The notes: a model not told the origin generated them from the sequence alone. 64,000 nucleotides of DNA from Orlajensenia leifsoniae (GCF_004570845.1 NZ_SPQZ01000006.1:1-64000), one strand, 5' to 3'. Numbered from the stretch's first letter, positions 33,701 to 42,179 are shown. Made by a program: numbers and translations.

Positions 33701-35204
33701 CGCCCACGGCGCCATCGCCGTGAGCGGCGGAGCCACCGCGGCCGGGGGAGCCTTCCAGTTCGGCCAGTCGGGCGGATCGTTCGACCAGGCCGCGGGAACC
33801 GGAACCGCCGACTACAGCGGCGCCGTGCGCTTCACCGGCCACGCCGGAGCTCTCGACCTCACCTTCTCGAACCCCGTCCTGCGGGTGACGGATGCCGCCT
33901 CCGGCGTGCTCTCGGTGTCGGTCAACGGCTCCCGGGTCGACTTCGCGACCGTCGATCTCGGCACGGCATCGCGCTCATCGGCCGGCGGCGCGACGACCTT
34001 CACTGCGGCCCCGGTCACGCTGACCGCAGCCGGAGCCACGGCGTTCAACGGCTTCTACTCGGCCGGTCGCTCGCTCGCCCCGCTCACCGCCGTCATCGGC
34101 GCGCAGGGCGCAGCACCGGCCGGAACCGGCGGCACCGTGGCCTCGGCGCCTGCAGCGGATGCGGCATCCGTCACCGACATCCCGGCCACCCCGCCGGCGA
34201 CCACGGGCATCGAGCTCGACGAGACCACCCTGGCCTCGCTCGTGAACGGCGACGAGGTCACGATCACCGTCGGCGGCTTCGAGCCGAACGAGACCGGCAT
34301 CACCGTAGTTATCTACTCGACGCCGACCGTGCTCGCCCGCGATCTCACGGCCGACGCCTCGGGCGTGGTGACCTGGACCGGCACCCTTCCGGCCGCCCTC
34401 ACCGGCACGCACACGCTCACCTTCCAGGGCTCGACGGCGAAGGGCATCGTGCTGACGATTCCCGAGCGCGCGTCGGTCGCCGGCCAGTGCACCGTGGCCG
34501 ACGCCACGCTCAGCTGGGGCTTCAAGGAGTCGTTCCGCGGCTACCTCACCGGCGGAATCGCGAACGGCGACTGGGCACTCACCGGCGTGACGGAGGAGAA
34601 CGGCATCTTCGGCTGGGCCGGCGGCACCGGCTCCGTCGACCCGGCGGCCTCGCGCGGCTCGGTCGGATACCCGGGCACCATCGAGTTCACCGGCCACGAG
34701 GGCGCTCTCGACACGACCATCGCGAACCCCCGCATCGAGCTCACCGGCCCCGCCGAGGGCTACCTGCTGCTCGACGTCACCGGAACCACCCAGCAGGGCG
34801 AGCCCGTGACGGCGGCCGGCATCCGCTTCGCGACGCTCGATCTCAGTGGCGACGTGCTGACGACGACGGATGCCGCTCTCACCGGAACCGCGATCCCCGC
34901 CGTACTGACCGAAGAGGGTGCCGCAGCGTTCGGCACCTACCCGGCCGGGGAGGCGCTCGACCCCGTGTCGTTCACCGCTCCGCTCCCGGCCGATTGCGGC
35001 GTCGCGGCCTCCACGGCCGATGAGCCCGTCGCCGAGGCGGCCGATGGCGATTCCGCCGCCGCGCCTGCATCCGACGTCGAGCCCGTGAGTGACTCGAGCT
35101 GGTGGATCTGGGCCGTCGTGGCGCTGCTCGTGCTCGCGGCCGTCGCGGTCGCCGTCATCCTGCGCCGCCGGGCCGTGGTGGCAGCGCGAGCCGGCAAGCA
35201 GTAG
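30756..35204 (+). CDS. Large HtaA-domain heme-acquisition surface protein
   Basis: 1482 residues. Signal peptide (RRLLAALTVTLLAAGGVFATG, cleavage after ALA, residue 37), then a Pro/Ala/Glu-rich stalk to about 150, an unassigned beta-rich module, and two near-identical 149-residue modules (about 277-425 and 426-574) each with TNLNPAGDTVTVTGSGF. Two Ig-like segments alternate with HtaA domains starting near 686 and 964 (SLTWGID, SLRWGID), and a third starts near 1244. A helix at about 1449-1469 followed by RRR anchors the C-terminus. HtaA domains bind heme in Corynebacterium. GTG at 30756 has GGAG 11 bases upstream; the frame reaches 30630, through the iron box. Confidence 0.9.
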   Translation: MNHPHPPSSTFRRLLAALTVTLLAAGGVFATGAPALADETVAVSTPTATAEPAQPIEPTEKSEPTEPTESADESAPDAAPEETPAPEVSAPAAEPAPVVEPAPATDSVPVPAPTAPTIAPSASPSPAPSSAPVQAPAPKPAQAAPLAAVAAAPVIAVTPAPASGGAVTVTGSGFAGVSPGIYLGLGPVGLAGFYAGSSSLVSSETVWIAVGNPEGESGAGKSAPMQADGTFSITVTVPAPSTAVPAYALYTSKAHGQGFSDPSQNAITAVTYAPAPLPTPTVTVSKTTNLNPAGDTVTVTGSGFVPNAPTTSGTRPPLAGKFTGAYVTFGRFADVWKPTENAATSARVGLQTYWAVNAEDMATIGGAAAGAIEIKPDGTFQVEVPVSAVNSKDPGTGNYGIYTYPGGGAKYAAFETYTALTFAAPLPTPMVTVSKTTNLNPAGDTVTVTGSGFVPNAPTTSGTRPPLAGKFTGAYVTFGRFADVWKPTENAATSARVGLQTYWAVNAADMATIGGAAAGAIEIKPDGTFQVEVPVSAVNPKDPGTGNYGIYTYPGGGAKYAAFETATSLAFADPTPQPEPDVVTTTTLAVSDAAVTAGSSVSLTATVAPATASGTVTFYEGSTALGDAVPVKDGIAASSATLATVGAAKLSARFAPAAGFAASTSPVVTVTVSSVVVPPVTPTEKGSLTWGIDADFRAYVTGPIASGSVTPGTGATSAGGAFRFAQSGGSFTATTGRGTAEYAGSVRFTGHAGALDLTFSDPILRVTSATAGVLTLSVNGARVDFATANLKAAKRTTVKGATVFTDAPVTLTAAGAAAFDGFYPAGRSLSPLTAVIGAATVTPEPPTDLVATTTTLSASQKSVTAGASVTLTAKVAPTNAKGFVTFYTGGKAIGTPVALSSSSAKTTVKPSTVGAHTFTARFAPASGVAFAASTSSAVTVTVTGAVAPPVAPTAPPASDPTSTGSLRWGIDTAFSSYVTGPIAHGAIAVSGGATAAGGAFQFGQSGGSFDQAAGTGTADYSGAVRFTGHAGALDLTFSNPVLRVTDAASGVLSVSVNGSRVDFATVDLGTASRSSAGGATTFTAAPVTLTAAGATAFNGFYSAGRSLAPLTAVIGAQGAAPAGTGGTVASAPAADAASVTDIPATPPATTGIELDETTLASLVNGDEVTITVGGFEPNETGITVVIYSTPTVLARDLTADASGVVTWTGTLPAALTGTHTLTFQGSTAKGIVLTIPERASVAGQCTVADATLSWGFKESFRGYLTGGIANGDWALTGVTEENGIFGWAGGTGSVDPAASRGSVGYPGTIEFTGHEGALDTTIANPRIELTGPAEGYLLLDVTGTTQQGEPVTAAGIRFATLDLSGDVLTTTDAALTGTAIPAVLTEEGAAAFGTYPAGEALDPVSFTAPLPADCGVAASTADEPVAEAADGDSAAAPASDVEPVSDSSWWIWAVVALLVLAAVAVAVILRRRAVVAARAGKQ
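31584..32477 (+). repeat. 447-bp tandem coding duplication in the HtaA protein gene
   Basis: Two copies of a 447-bp (149-codon) unit starting at 31584 and 32031, nearly identical in DNA; differences are mainly single bases, many silent. The protein copies differ at only a few residues (for example EDMATIG versus ADMATIG). Length is a multiple of three, preserving frame. The high identity indicates a recent duplication or gene conversion. Confidence 0.9.
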
Positions 35205-35222
35205 CGACCAGACGCGCTCGCC

Positions 35223-35258
35223 GTGCGGGGATGTCCGGTCGTCCGGACCTCCCCGCAC
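35223..35258 (+). terminator. Strong hairpin after the HtaA gene
   Basis: GTGCGGGG pairs with CCCCGCAC, and inner GTCCGG pairs with CCGGAC around TCGT, giving a nearly continuous stem of about 14 bp. It starts 19 bases after the stop codon. No U-run follows. Confidence 0.75.
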
Positions 35259-35311
35259 GTCGTGCTGCCGCGAATGGGCGTCGTGCTCCCGGCGGGTGGG
35301 ACAATGGAGGG

Positions 35312-35677
35312 GTGAGCCTCGAGAACCGCGCCGATCGTCCGTCCTCCGAACCCGATGGGGTGACGGATGCCGCTGACGACGCCGCGGTCGTCGAGATCGA
35401 GCGCGGCGAGGCCGTCGTGCGCCGCTCGCCCCGCTACCTGCGGTTCCTGCTCTCCGGCGCCATCGTCGGAATCGTGGTGGCGCTCATCCTCACCGTCACG
35501 TTCCCGGCCAACGACGAGTTCAGCATCGGCCAGGTCTTCGGCTTCCTGCTGCTGCTCTGCGGCGTCATCGGAATGACGTTGGGCGCCGTGGTTGCGCTGG
35601 TCTTCGACCGCGTGCTGGCCAAGCGCTCGCACACCGAGCAGGTCGAGCACACGACGCTGACGACTCCAGAGGGCTGA
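35312..35677 (+). CDS. Small two-helix membrane protein
   Basis: 121 residues. A polar, acidic N-terminus leads to two membrane helices (FLLSGAIVGIVVALILTVTF and VFGFLLLLCGVIGMTLGAVVALVF) and a charged tail. The RRSPRYLRFLL entry and FPANDEFSIGQVFG loop recur, as I recall, in Microbacteriaceae proteins of this size that carry only generic names. GTG at 35312 follows GGAGG; the frame is open from 35102 but that part overlaps the HtaA gene end. Function unknown. Confidence 0.78.
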   Translation: MSLENRADRPSSEPDGVTDAADDAAVVEIERGEAVVRRSPRYLRFLLSGAIVGIVVALILTVTFPANDEFSIGQVFGFLLLLCGVIGMTLGAVVALVFDRVLAKRSHTEQVEHTTLTTPEG

Positions 35678-35688
35678 CGCCCCGCCCG

Positions 35689-35970
35689 TCAGATGACGGT
35701 GCCTCGCAGGCTGTCGATGGGTTGTTCGTCCCAGGTCGTGAAGGGATCGTCGCCGACCTCGGCCATCAGGGGTTCGGAAGCAGCCTGGGCATGGTCGATG
35801 GATTCCCACACGGCGATTCCGACGAGTCGCCCACTGGCGTCATCGACGATGCCGGTCCACACGAAGCCGGGCTGCTGACGCGCCACCTGGCTGTATCGCG
35901 ACATCGACTCGACGACAGCCTCGCGATGCTCGGGGCGAGGAGAATGAACGGACACGACGGCGTAGGTCAT
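35689..35970 (-). CDS. Antibiotic biosynthesis monooxygenase (ABM) domain protein
   Basis: 93 residues of a single dimeric ferredoxin-like ABM fold: YAVVSVHSPRPEHREAVVESM, QVARQQPGFVWTGIVDD, LVGIAVWESIDHAQAA. Members include small quinol monooxygenases and heme oxygenase IsdG-like enzymes; the catalytic Asn-Trp-His set of IsdG is not evident, so heme degradation is not supported even though the hmu genes are close. Convergent with the preceding membrane protein. Confidence 0.72.
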   Translation of the reverse strand: MTYAVVSVHSPRPEHREAVVESMSRYSQVARQQPGFVWTGIVDDASGRLVGIAVWESIDHAQAASEPLMAEVGDDPFTTWDEQPIDSLRGTVI

Positions 35971-36073
35971 GCGGCATCAAACCACACGATGGCGAGTCTC
36001 TCAATCGAGGGAGACGCCGCGTCGGTGCGAGAATCCCTGTCCGGGCATTCGAGCCCTGTGGTAGACCGGCAGG

Positions 36074-36859
36074 ATGCACGAGATTCTCACGTTCCCTGAT
36101 CAGCTGCGGCTGATCGACGAACGGTCGGCCGCCTTCGGCGCCGCGGTCGCCGCGACACCCAGCCTCGAGGTTCAGATGCTGACCCATCCCGCACGGACGC
36201 TGTTCGAACACGTACAGCATGTGGGCATGGGGCGCCGTAAGGCGGCTGCCATCGTCGCTGCCGGGCCCGCGAACGGTCCGCCGGAGGAGTCGGCGTGGGG
36301 AGGCGACACGGGTGCGCCTCGGGAGCGCGAGGCTCTCCTGGCCTGGTGGGTCGAATCCGTCGAGCACCTGCAGAGCGTGCTGCGCGAGGCTGGCCCCGAT
36401 CGCGACTGCTGGACATGGTGGGCCGACTCGCCGTCGCCACAGACGTCCGGAGCCTGGGCGCGGCGGCAGCTGCATGAGATCGCGGTGCACACCTATGACA
36501 TCCAGCTGACTGAGGGTGCCGCGGAGCCGATACCGGAGACCATCGCCCTCGACGGATTCGACGACTGCCAGTTCACCCTCTGCGCGACGACGGTCGCCTG
36601 GCCGCACGACCCCGCCATCGTCGACTACCACGCCACCGAAGGCCGATCCTGGCGCCTCCGACTATCTCCCGATGGCGCACAGGTCGCCCACCTCGCGCAC
36701 GCTTCCGACGAGGGACACGTCACCGCAGACGCCTCCGCCCGGGGCACGGCGAGTGACTTGGTCCTCTTCTTCTACGACCGCATCCCGCTGGACTCGCTGG
36801 AGTTCGACGGCGACCGCCGCATCTTCGATCAGCTCGCAGACTGGGATCCGTCCGTCTGA
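36074..36859 (+). CDS. Maleylpyruvate isomerase-family mycothiol-dependent enzyme
   Basis: 261 residues. The N-terminal half is a DinB-like helical bundle (HPARTLFEHVQHVGMGRRKAA, WARRQLHEIAVHTYDIQL with His positions as in metal-binding DinB proteins), and the C-terminal half is the MDMPI beta domain (WRLRLSPDGAQVAHL, GTASDLVLFFYDRIPLDSLE). The family uses mycothiol, the actinobacterial thiol; substrates vary. ATG at 36074 has only a weak site, GGCAGG. Confidence 0.82.
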   Translation: MHEILTFPDQLRLIDERSAAFGAAVAATPSLEVQMLTHPARTLFEHVQHVGMGRRKAAAIVAAGPANGPPEESAWGGDTGAPREREALLAWWVESVEHLQSVLREAGPDRDCWTWWADSPSPQTSGAWARRQLHEIAVHTYDIQLTEGAAEPIPETIALDGFDDCQFTLCATTVAWPHDPAIVDYHATEGRSWRLRLSPDGAQVAHLAHASDEGHVTADASARGTASDLVLFFYDRIPLDSLEFDGDRRIFDQLADWDPSV

Positions 36860-36987
36860 CAACCGACAGCTGCTGCCCGATCCTTCACCGGGAACCCGAT
36901 TGTCTTCGACCGTGAGTGCCAGCAGTGTCCGGTCTGCCCTGAGCGGAAAGGGTGGCAGGCTTCACGCGGCTCTGAGAGCATGCGGAA

Positions 36988-37980
36988 ATGAAGATCCTGG
37001 TGCTCGGCGGAACCGCATGGCTCAGTCGAGAAGTAGCGTCGACGTTCATCGGGCGCGGGCACGAGGTGACCTGTGTAGCCCGCGGATCGTCGGTCCCGGA
37101 CGGCGCGCGTCTCGTGAACGCCGACCGAGACGCGGAGGATGCTCTGCGTCCAGTCTTGGGTGAACGGTGGGACGCCGTTGTCGACGTCGCGCGGCAGCCT
37201 GGGCATGTACGACGTGCGGTCCGCGACCTTGAAGATGCGGCGAGCTCGTACGTCTTCGTGTCGACCGTCAACGTCTACGCGTCGCACCACGACGTCGGCG
37301 CTGATGAGGAGGCTCCGCTGTTGGAGCCGCTGGCGGCGGACAGCTTCACTGATCCGGAGCTGTACGGATCTGCGAAGGTCGCCTGCGAGCACGCCGTGCT
37401 GGATTCGTTCGGAGCCGATCGTTCTCTGATCGCTCGCGCGGGGCTGATCGGTGGGCCGGGAGATCACACGCACCGCACCACGTACTGGCCCTGGCGTTTC
37501 GCCCATCCCGCCCGCAAGAACACGGTCCTGGTCCCGGATGCCCCGGAGCTTCCCACCGCGGTCATCGACGTCCGGGACCTTGCGGAGTGGCTGGTTCGAT
37601 CCGCCGAGCGCCGCTTCACCGGGGTGTTCAACGCGACGGGCCCCGTCGTCTCATTCGATGAGCAGCTGGCGGCAGCGAGAGAAGCGGCCGACAGCACGGC
37701 CGAGGCCGTGCGAGCGCCCGAACAATGGTTGCGGGATCACGATGTCGTGGAGTGGGCGGGCGCCCGGTCCTTGCCACTGTGGCTGGCCGATCGTTCGTGG
37801 TACGGATTCAGCAGCCGGTCCAACTCTCGAGCATCTGCCGCCGGACTCGCCCTCCGCCCGCTCGTTCAGACACTTCGGGACGGCCTCGCAGCGCAGATGG
37901 ACGCTGCGTCAGGAGACCTGACGAGCGGCCTGACCGATGATGAGGAACGGGCCCTCCTGGATGAACTGACGCACTCCTGA
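36988..37980 (+). CDS. NAD-dependent epimerase/dehydratase (SDR) family protein
   Basis: 330 residues. It opens KILVLGGTAWLSREVASTFIGRGHEVTCVARG, the Rossmann dinucleotide region with the GGTxWLSR variant seen in an actinobacterial subfamily in place of GxxGxxG. VSTVNVYA and the catalytic-type Tyr-Lys pair YGSAKVACE follow. Substrate and pathway are unknown. It stands alone, with no evident operon partners. Confidence 0.82.
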   Translation: MKILVLGGTAWLSREVASTFIGRGHEVTCVARGSSVPDGARLVNADRDAEDALRPVLGERWDAVVDVARQPGHVRRAVRDLEDAASSYVFVSTVNVYASHHDVGADEEAPLLEPLAADSFTDPELYGSAKVACEHAVLDSFGADRSLIARAGLIGGPGDHTHRTTYWPWRFAHPARKNTVLVPDAPELPTAVIDVRDLAEWLVRSAERRFTGVFNATGPVVSFDEQLAAAREAADSTAEAVRAPEQWLRDHDVVEWAGARSLPLWLADRSWYGFSSRSNSRASAAGLALRPLVQTLRDGLAAQMDAASGDLTSGLTDDEERALLDELTHS

Positions 37981-38031
37981 CCTCAACCGGTCCGCCATCC
38001 GATCGACCAACGGGTGTGTCGGTGTCGAGCG

Positions 38032-38247
38032 CTACAGCGCGGCGAGCTCGTCGCGCAGCCGCTGCTTGGTGGCGTCGTCGACCCGACCGCCGACAGCGCC
38101 CAGTGCCGCGTCGAGGCTCATCCCCCTGGCAAGACCGATCATCGGGTTGGATGACACGCCCGGTGCGATGCGTTCGAGAATCGCAACCGCATCCGGATCA
38201 TCCAGCAGAGTGCCGACCTTCACAGTGGAGATGTCGTACTTGCCCAT
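38032..38247 (-). CDS. Small conserved hypothetical protein
   Basis: 71 residues beginning MGKYDISTVKVGTLLDDP and continuing with AVAILERIAPGVSSNP and a short helix pair ending DDATKQRLRDELAAL. The ATG at 38247 has a strong GAAGGAGC site. I recognise no named domain. Compact helical fold predicted. It lies downstream of the MFS gene on the same strand. Confidence 0.7.
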   Translation of the reverse strand: MGKYDISTVKVGTLLDDPDAVAILERIAPGVSSNPMIGLARGMSLDAALGAVGGRVDDATKQRLRDELAAL

Positions 38248-38346
38248 GCTGCTCCTTCGTCTCGGTTTCATCCTGACATGCGTCGGTACCGCTCGCGAGG
38301 GATCCGCCCGTGGACCTCCGATCCGCTCGAGGCATCATGCTCGCTA

Positions 38347-39513
38347 TCAGGCGGCGACCACGGCTGCCGATGCGGTCCGGTACGGGAGCATGAGAGCCGC
38401 CGAGGCGAGCCAGATGAGCCCGACGAGGCTGAGCAGCACACCACCGTCGACTCCGACGAAGGGCGCTATGAGCGCCGCCCCGAGCGCTCCCGCGGCGGCT
38501 CGGAGTCCGGATCCGACTGTGAAGACCTGGGCGCGCACGGAGGCGACACTGTTGATCGTGCGCAGCTCGAACATGGCTGCGACGCTCGGCGCCGAGAACA
38601 GGCCGGACAGCCCGACGAGGACGATCGTCCACGCGAGAGAGACGTTGAGGGCGCTGAGGGCCGTGAGAATTCCGGTGAGAGCGAAGCCACAGGCCATGAC
38701 GAGCGCCGGAGGCAACGTGTCGATCGGACGGATCGCGACGGCGACGGCGCTCACGAGGGTACCGATGGAGAATGCCGTGACGATCCATCCGCCGGTTTCC
38801 GCCTGGTGCCAGTGCTGCATCGAGAACACGACAGCCGCGATGGGAAAGGCGCCGGCTCCGATCTGGGTGAGGGTGCTGGACGCCGTCACGAGCAGGAGCG
38901 GGCGGTGCCGCACGAGATAGACGGCACCCTGTGTCATACGCCTCCACAATCCGTCCGACATCCCGTGGGAGTGCGGCTTCGGTCGAAGCGCCAGCATCAT
39001 GACGGCCCCGGCAAGACCGGCGGTGGCGAGCGACAGCGCCGCCCAGCGAGGGGACGCGATTGCAATGACGGCTGAGCACAGTGCCGGGCCGCTGACACCG
39101 GCGATGCTGTACGCGAGGGTGTCGGTGGCGTAGGCCGTGCGCTCCGGGGCGATCAGGCCCGTGACGAAGCTCGACAGTCCTCCCATGAGGACGGGCGTCA
39201 CGCATCCCGCCGCGACCAGTGCGAGCAGGACGACGCCGAACGGAACCAACCCGAGCAGGGCGGCCGTCGCGTACCCGCCGGCCGACACCACGCCGGCCCC
39301 GAAGAGGAAGAGGCGGGGATGCCTGGCCGAGTCCAGCACCGCGCCGACGAGCGGTGAGAACACCACAGTCGGGGCCAGGGCCGCGGCGACGAGGACTGCT
39401 CCGGCCGCCAGGTCGTCCAGCTCGCGCAACGCGAGGATCGGGAACACGACGACTCCGCCCGCCGCGGCGATGCGCGACAGCACGGCCGCGACGAGGAATG
39501 TGAAGACCCGCAC
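38347..39513 (-). CDS. MFS-type transporter
   Basis: 388 residues with about twelve hydrophobic segments. FTFLVAAVLSRIAAAGGVVVFPILALREL, then VFSPLVGAVLDSARHPRLFLFGAGVV with the loop 2-3 charged motif, and GWIVTAFSIGTLVSAVAVAI are typical of the MFS. Substrate unknown; drug or metabolite efflux is the usual default. The GTG at 39513 has GGAAGG upstream; the frame is open to 39618 without support. Confidence 0.85.
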   Translation of the reverse strand: MRVFTFLVAAVLSRIAAAGGVVVFPILALRELDDLAAGAVLVAAALAPTVVFSPLVGAVLDSARHPRLFLFGAGVVSAGGYATAALLGLVPFGVVLLALVAAGCVTPVLMGGLSSFVTGLIAPERTAYATDTLAYSIAGVSGPALCSAVIAIASPRWAALSLATAGLAGAVMMLALRPKPHSHGMSDGLWRRMTQGAVYLVRHRPLLLVTASSTLTQIGAGAFPIAAVVFSMQHWHQAETGGWIVTAFSIGTLVSAVAVAIRPIDTLPPALVMACGFALTGILTALSALNVSLAWTIVLVGLSGLFSAPSVAAMFELRTINSVASVRAQVFTVGSGLRAAAGALGAALIAPFVGVDGGVLLSLVGLIWLASAALMLPYRTASAAVVAA

Positions 39514-39779
39514 CCCGCCATCCTTCCGCCTGGCTCCGACACCGGCTTCTCGCCCATCATCCCAGCCGAAGCGATGGTGGCATGGCAGAAACCTCAGCCC
39601 GACAGGGGCACAGTCCATTGTTCACGTCGTCGTCTTCGCTGCATGGTCCATGCCTCCGCGACAAGCCCGATTGGCTTGCGCCTCTCCGAGTGGGTCTCAG
39701 TCCCTTCATTACTAATGGGAGGACCGTCCAAATTCGAGGTGGTCATGTGGTGAGGACGATCGTTGTTAAGATCCCGCTC

Positions 39780-40058
39780 ATGGCTTACCGATTCCAGCGC
39801 ATGCTCGAACTGACTTGGTTGCGCAGCACCCTCCTAGAGAAGGTGATGATTGTCTGGGGTGTTATCGGGACCGCACTCATGTTCGTGATCGCCGTCGCTG
39901 TTTGGGTCACCGGTAGCCAGTGGGTGATGAACGTAGCCGCCGTCCTGATCGCGCTTTACGCCCCTGCAGGTTTCTACTGGATCTACAAGGATGGGCTGGC
40001 ACGTTTGAAGCGCGCCGACCGTCGGCAGCGAACTGCTACCGAAGTGAAGTCAGAGTAG
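39780..40058 (+). CDS. Small two-helix membrane protein
   Basis: 92 residues if started at ATG 39780: YRFQRMLELTWLRSTLLEKVMIVWGVIGTALMFVIAVAVWV, a second helix VMNVAAVLIALYAPAGFYWIY and a basic tail. The frame is open from 39582 and an in-frame GTG near 39750 is possible, so the start is not settled. It opens an accessory-looking block with lower GC at third positions. No known family recognised. The 266 bases upstream, to the MFS start at 39513, hold nothing I can identify. Confidence 0.6.
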   Translation: MAYRFQRMLELTWLRSTLLEKVMIVWGVIGTALMFVIAVAVWVTGSQWVMNVAAVLIALYAPAGFYWIYKDGLARLKRADRRQRTATEVKSE

Positions 40059-40112
40059 CCAAGGCAACATCCAAACGACTGCTCCCGACGCGTCGCTCGG
40101 ATTCGATGATGG

Positions 40113-40541
40113 ATGGCTGACCGGTACTCTCAGCCCATGTTGACGAAAGAGTCTCGTGCGTCGCACGACACCGGGCCAGCCCGACATGCTCCGTACGACC
40201 CCATCGGGACCGCGTCCCTCGCACTAGCCATTTCAGCCTTTGCTGCGTTCCTGCTCGGGGCTGTGGTTGGAGCGGCAATGAACTTCTCGAGTATTCGTGA
40301 GATTGCTGACCTTCGCACGATCTTTGGTTGGTTGGGCGTTGGAGCCGGTACGGTGCTCGCCATTTCGGCTCTCGTTCTGTCACTGATAGCGGTGTCTAAG
40401 ACGAGTCTGATCAGCTCAGGTGGTCGACGGCGCGCGCTCTGGGGCCTGGTCATTTCGGGAGCGAATCTTGTCCTGTGGCCTGCGCTATTTTCAGGGGTTG
40501 TGTGGCTGATTCTCTATCCCGATCATTTTTTACCCCGATAG
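40113..40541 (+). CDS. Multi-helix membrane protein, DUF4190-like
   Basis: 142 residues with three or four hydrophobic segments: GTASLALAISAFAAFLLGAVVGAAM, IFGWLGVGAGTVLAISALVLSLIAV and LWGLVISGANLVLWPALFSGVVWLIL. The order of helices and the GRRRALWGLVISG segment recall DUF4190-type membrane proteins. An in-frame ATG at 40137 is an alternative start; neither has a good site. Function unknown. Confidence 0.65.
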   Translation: MADRYSQPMLTKESRASHDTGPARHAPYDPIGTASLALAISAFAAFLLGAVVGAAMNFSSIREIADLRTIFGWLGVGAGTVLAISALVLSLIAVSKTSLISSGGRRRALWGLVISGANLVLWPALFSGVVWLILYPDHFLPR

Positions 40542-40727
40542 CGTGTAGGCGCGGTCGCTGCAGCGTGGGCTAGAGGCGGTCCTGTCCCGACCTGGGTGAT
40601 CCGCACAGCGAATCAAACCCTGCCGCCAAATCGAGCGCAGACCTGGTATCCAGTCGCCCCGTACCACGCGAGGCGTTCGCAGAGCGATCGGCATACGCTG
40701 TCGGTGATGCCGACCGAAGGATTCGCC

Positions 40728-40895
40728 GTGTCTAATGAGAACACTCCTGACCACCACATCTCCACGACGGATGAGCCGAGCGTTCCTGAGCTCGAGGCTG
40801 ACGAAACCATACCGCCGCGGCCGGAGGAGGAGATCGCCGACGTGCTGCGCGCCGAGCCCGACCTTGAGGATCACAGCCAGCATCCAGAGGCTTGA
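40728..40895 (+). CDS. Small acidic hypothetical protein
   Basis: 55 residues starting VSNENTPDHHISTTDEP and ending DLEDHSQHPEA, strongly acidic and Pro-rich, probably disordered. GTG at 40728 has GAAGGA 7 bases upstream, the reason for preferring it over the frame opening at 40596. Its small size leaves coding status unproven. Confidence 0.5.
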   Translation: MSNENTPDHHISTTDEPSVPELEADETIPPRPEEEIADVLRAEPDLEDHSQHPEA

Positions 40896-41043
40896 GCCGC
40901 GTCAGACGACGATCCTTCAGTGTGGTGGACGACCCTACCCGTCATGCACCATTGGCTCGCGCGCGAAGCTTCCGAAAGGGAGCTCGGAAGTACGGCTTGT
41001 GTTTAGGGCGTGTGGATCAGGCCTGATCTGACCCAGACCAGCG

Positions 41044-41577
41044 GTGAGCGGAGCGTTGCAGGTCTCAACGTCATTGGCGGAGCGTAACCTCGGCCCGGTG
41101 GCAGTGAGCGAGACAGGGCGACCTAGAGTCGTGATGATGTGCGGACCAGGCGGTTCAGGCAAGACCACGTACGCCAAGCGGCTAGAGCGCGAGGGCTGGA
41201 CGCGGTTGTCGTTCGAGGTGGAGTTCTGGGATCGCGGAATCACGACGATGCCCTCCACCGAAGTGGTCGCTGAGGTGGCGGCAGATCTGAAGGCGCGCTT
41301 GCTGCGTCATGTCGCGGCGGGGGACGATGTCGTGCTCGACTTCGGATTCTGGTTTCGCCGACAACGCGATGAGTTCCGCGCACTGCTCGCACCGCAGGGC
41401 ATCGTGCCGGAAACTGTGTACATCGCAACGAGCCTGGAGACCATCCTGAGCCGAGTCGATGATCGACACGGCAAGCGAGCGGACGATTGGCCGCTCACCG
41501 AACAGACCGCGACGGAGTATTTCGAGCGGTTCGAGCCGCCGACGTCCGAGGAGGGGCCGCTCGACGTGGTCCTTTAG
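41044..41577 (+). CDS. P-loop ATP-binding protein, kinase-like
   Basis: 177 residues. Walker A GPGGSGKTTYAKRLE at 34-41 and beyond, VVLDFGFWFRRQRDEFRALL as a Walker-B-like strand, and SRVDDRHGKRADDWPLTEQTATEYFERF as a lid region place it with small AAA_33-type nucleoside or protein kinases. GTG codons at 41098 and 41104 are alternative starts that would trim the weak N-terminus. Substrate unknown. Part of the accessory block. Confidence 0.75.
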   Translation: MSGALQVSTSLAERNLGPVAVSETGRPRVVMMCGPGGSGKTTYAKRLEREGWTRLSFEVEFWDRGITTMPSTEVVAEVAADLKARLLRHVAAGDDVVLDFGFWFRRQRDEFRALLAPQGIVPETVYIATSLETILSRVDDRHGKRADDWPLTEQTATEYFERFEPPTSEEGPLDVVL

Positions 41578-41664
41578 GTGTGCAGGAGCGGGCGTACACA
41601 GCGAGATTGAGTGCTTCGTCCTACTGCAGTGAGGGATCGGGCTGCGACGGTTCAGCAGGACGTT

Positions 41665-42069
41665 CTAGGCGAGAAGACCAGGGTGGGCGATACGGCGCCG
41701 AAACCATTCCGCGGCAACAGCCGCGGCCGCGGCCACCGACACATCATCGACGGCAAGTCCATCCGGCGATGATGTGTCAATATGCGCGTCAGCTGCGCGA
41801 ACACCGTCATCCCAGTTCAAGCAAGCAGGGCTCCATCCGCCGCGAAGCGAGTGCCCGTCATAGTCCAGCCGAAGCGTCTTGCGCACGGCGTCACCTACAA
41901 CGAAGTCATGAGACACGATCATCCACGGTGAGCCGACCTCGTCGAAGTGGTACCAGGCCTCCAGCCCGGGAACTTGGACCGACAACAACGTAAAGAAGGT
42001 GGACTCAGCCTCGGTCGGGTCTTCGTCTCTCACATTGCGAGTCTCGCGAATCAGCGCACGCCTGTCCAA
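41665..42069 (-). CDS. Hypothetical protein
   Basis: 134 residues from a possible TTG at 42069, or 122 from GTG at 42033. SWMIVSHD-like segment (GSPWMIVSHDFVVGDAVRKTLRLDYDG) and a C-terminal DDVSVAAAAAVAAEWFRRRI are visible; no domain recognised. No clear ribosome-binding site decides the start. It is oriented against its neighbours. Confidence 0.55.
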   Translation of the reverse strand: MDRRALIRETRNVRDEDPTEAESTFFTLLSVQVPGLEAWYHFDEVGSPWMIVSHDFVVGDAVRKTLRLDYDGHSLRGGWSPACLNWDDGVRAADAHIDTSSPDGLAVDDVSVAAAAAVAAEWFRRRIAHPGLLA

Positions 42070-42179
42070 CTTGGTCTCGACGACGGGATCCGTAAGCCGG
42101 TCCCTCAGGGGACTCGTTCTCAGTGTCGGTGTGTGTGGCGGCCTGTAAGTCCAGACGCGGACCCGTGATGATTAGGGCC

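Noticed and set aside
35689-35970. ABM protein as an IsdG/HmuO-type heme oxygenase near the hmu genes
   Set aside because: The Asn-Trp-His catalytic set of IsdG enzymes is not evident and the gene is not in the iron-controlled transcripts.
41044-41577. P-loop protein as a zeta-toxin of a toxin-antitoxin pair
   Set aside because: There is no adjacent small antitoxin gene of the epsilon type and the motifs fit a general small kinase fold as well or better.
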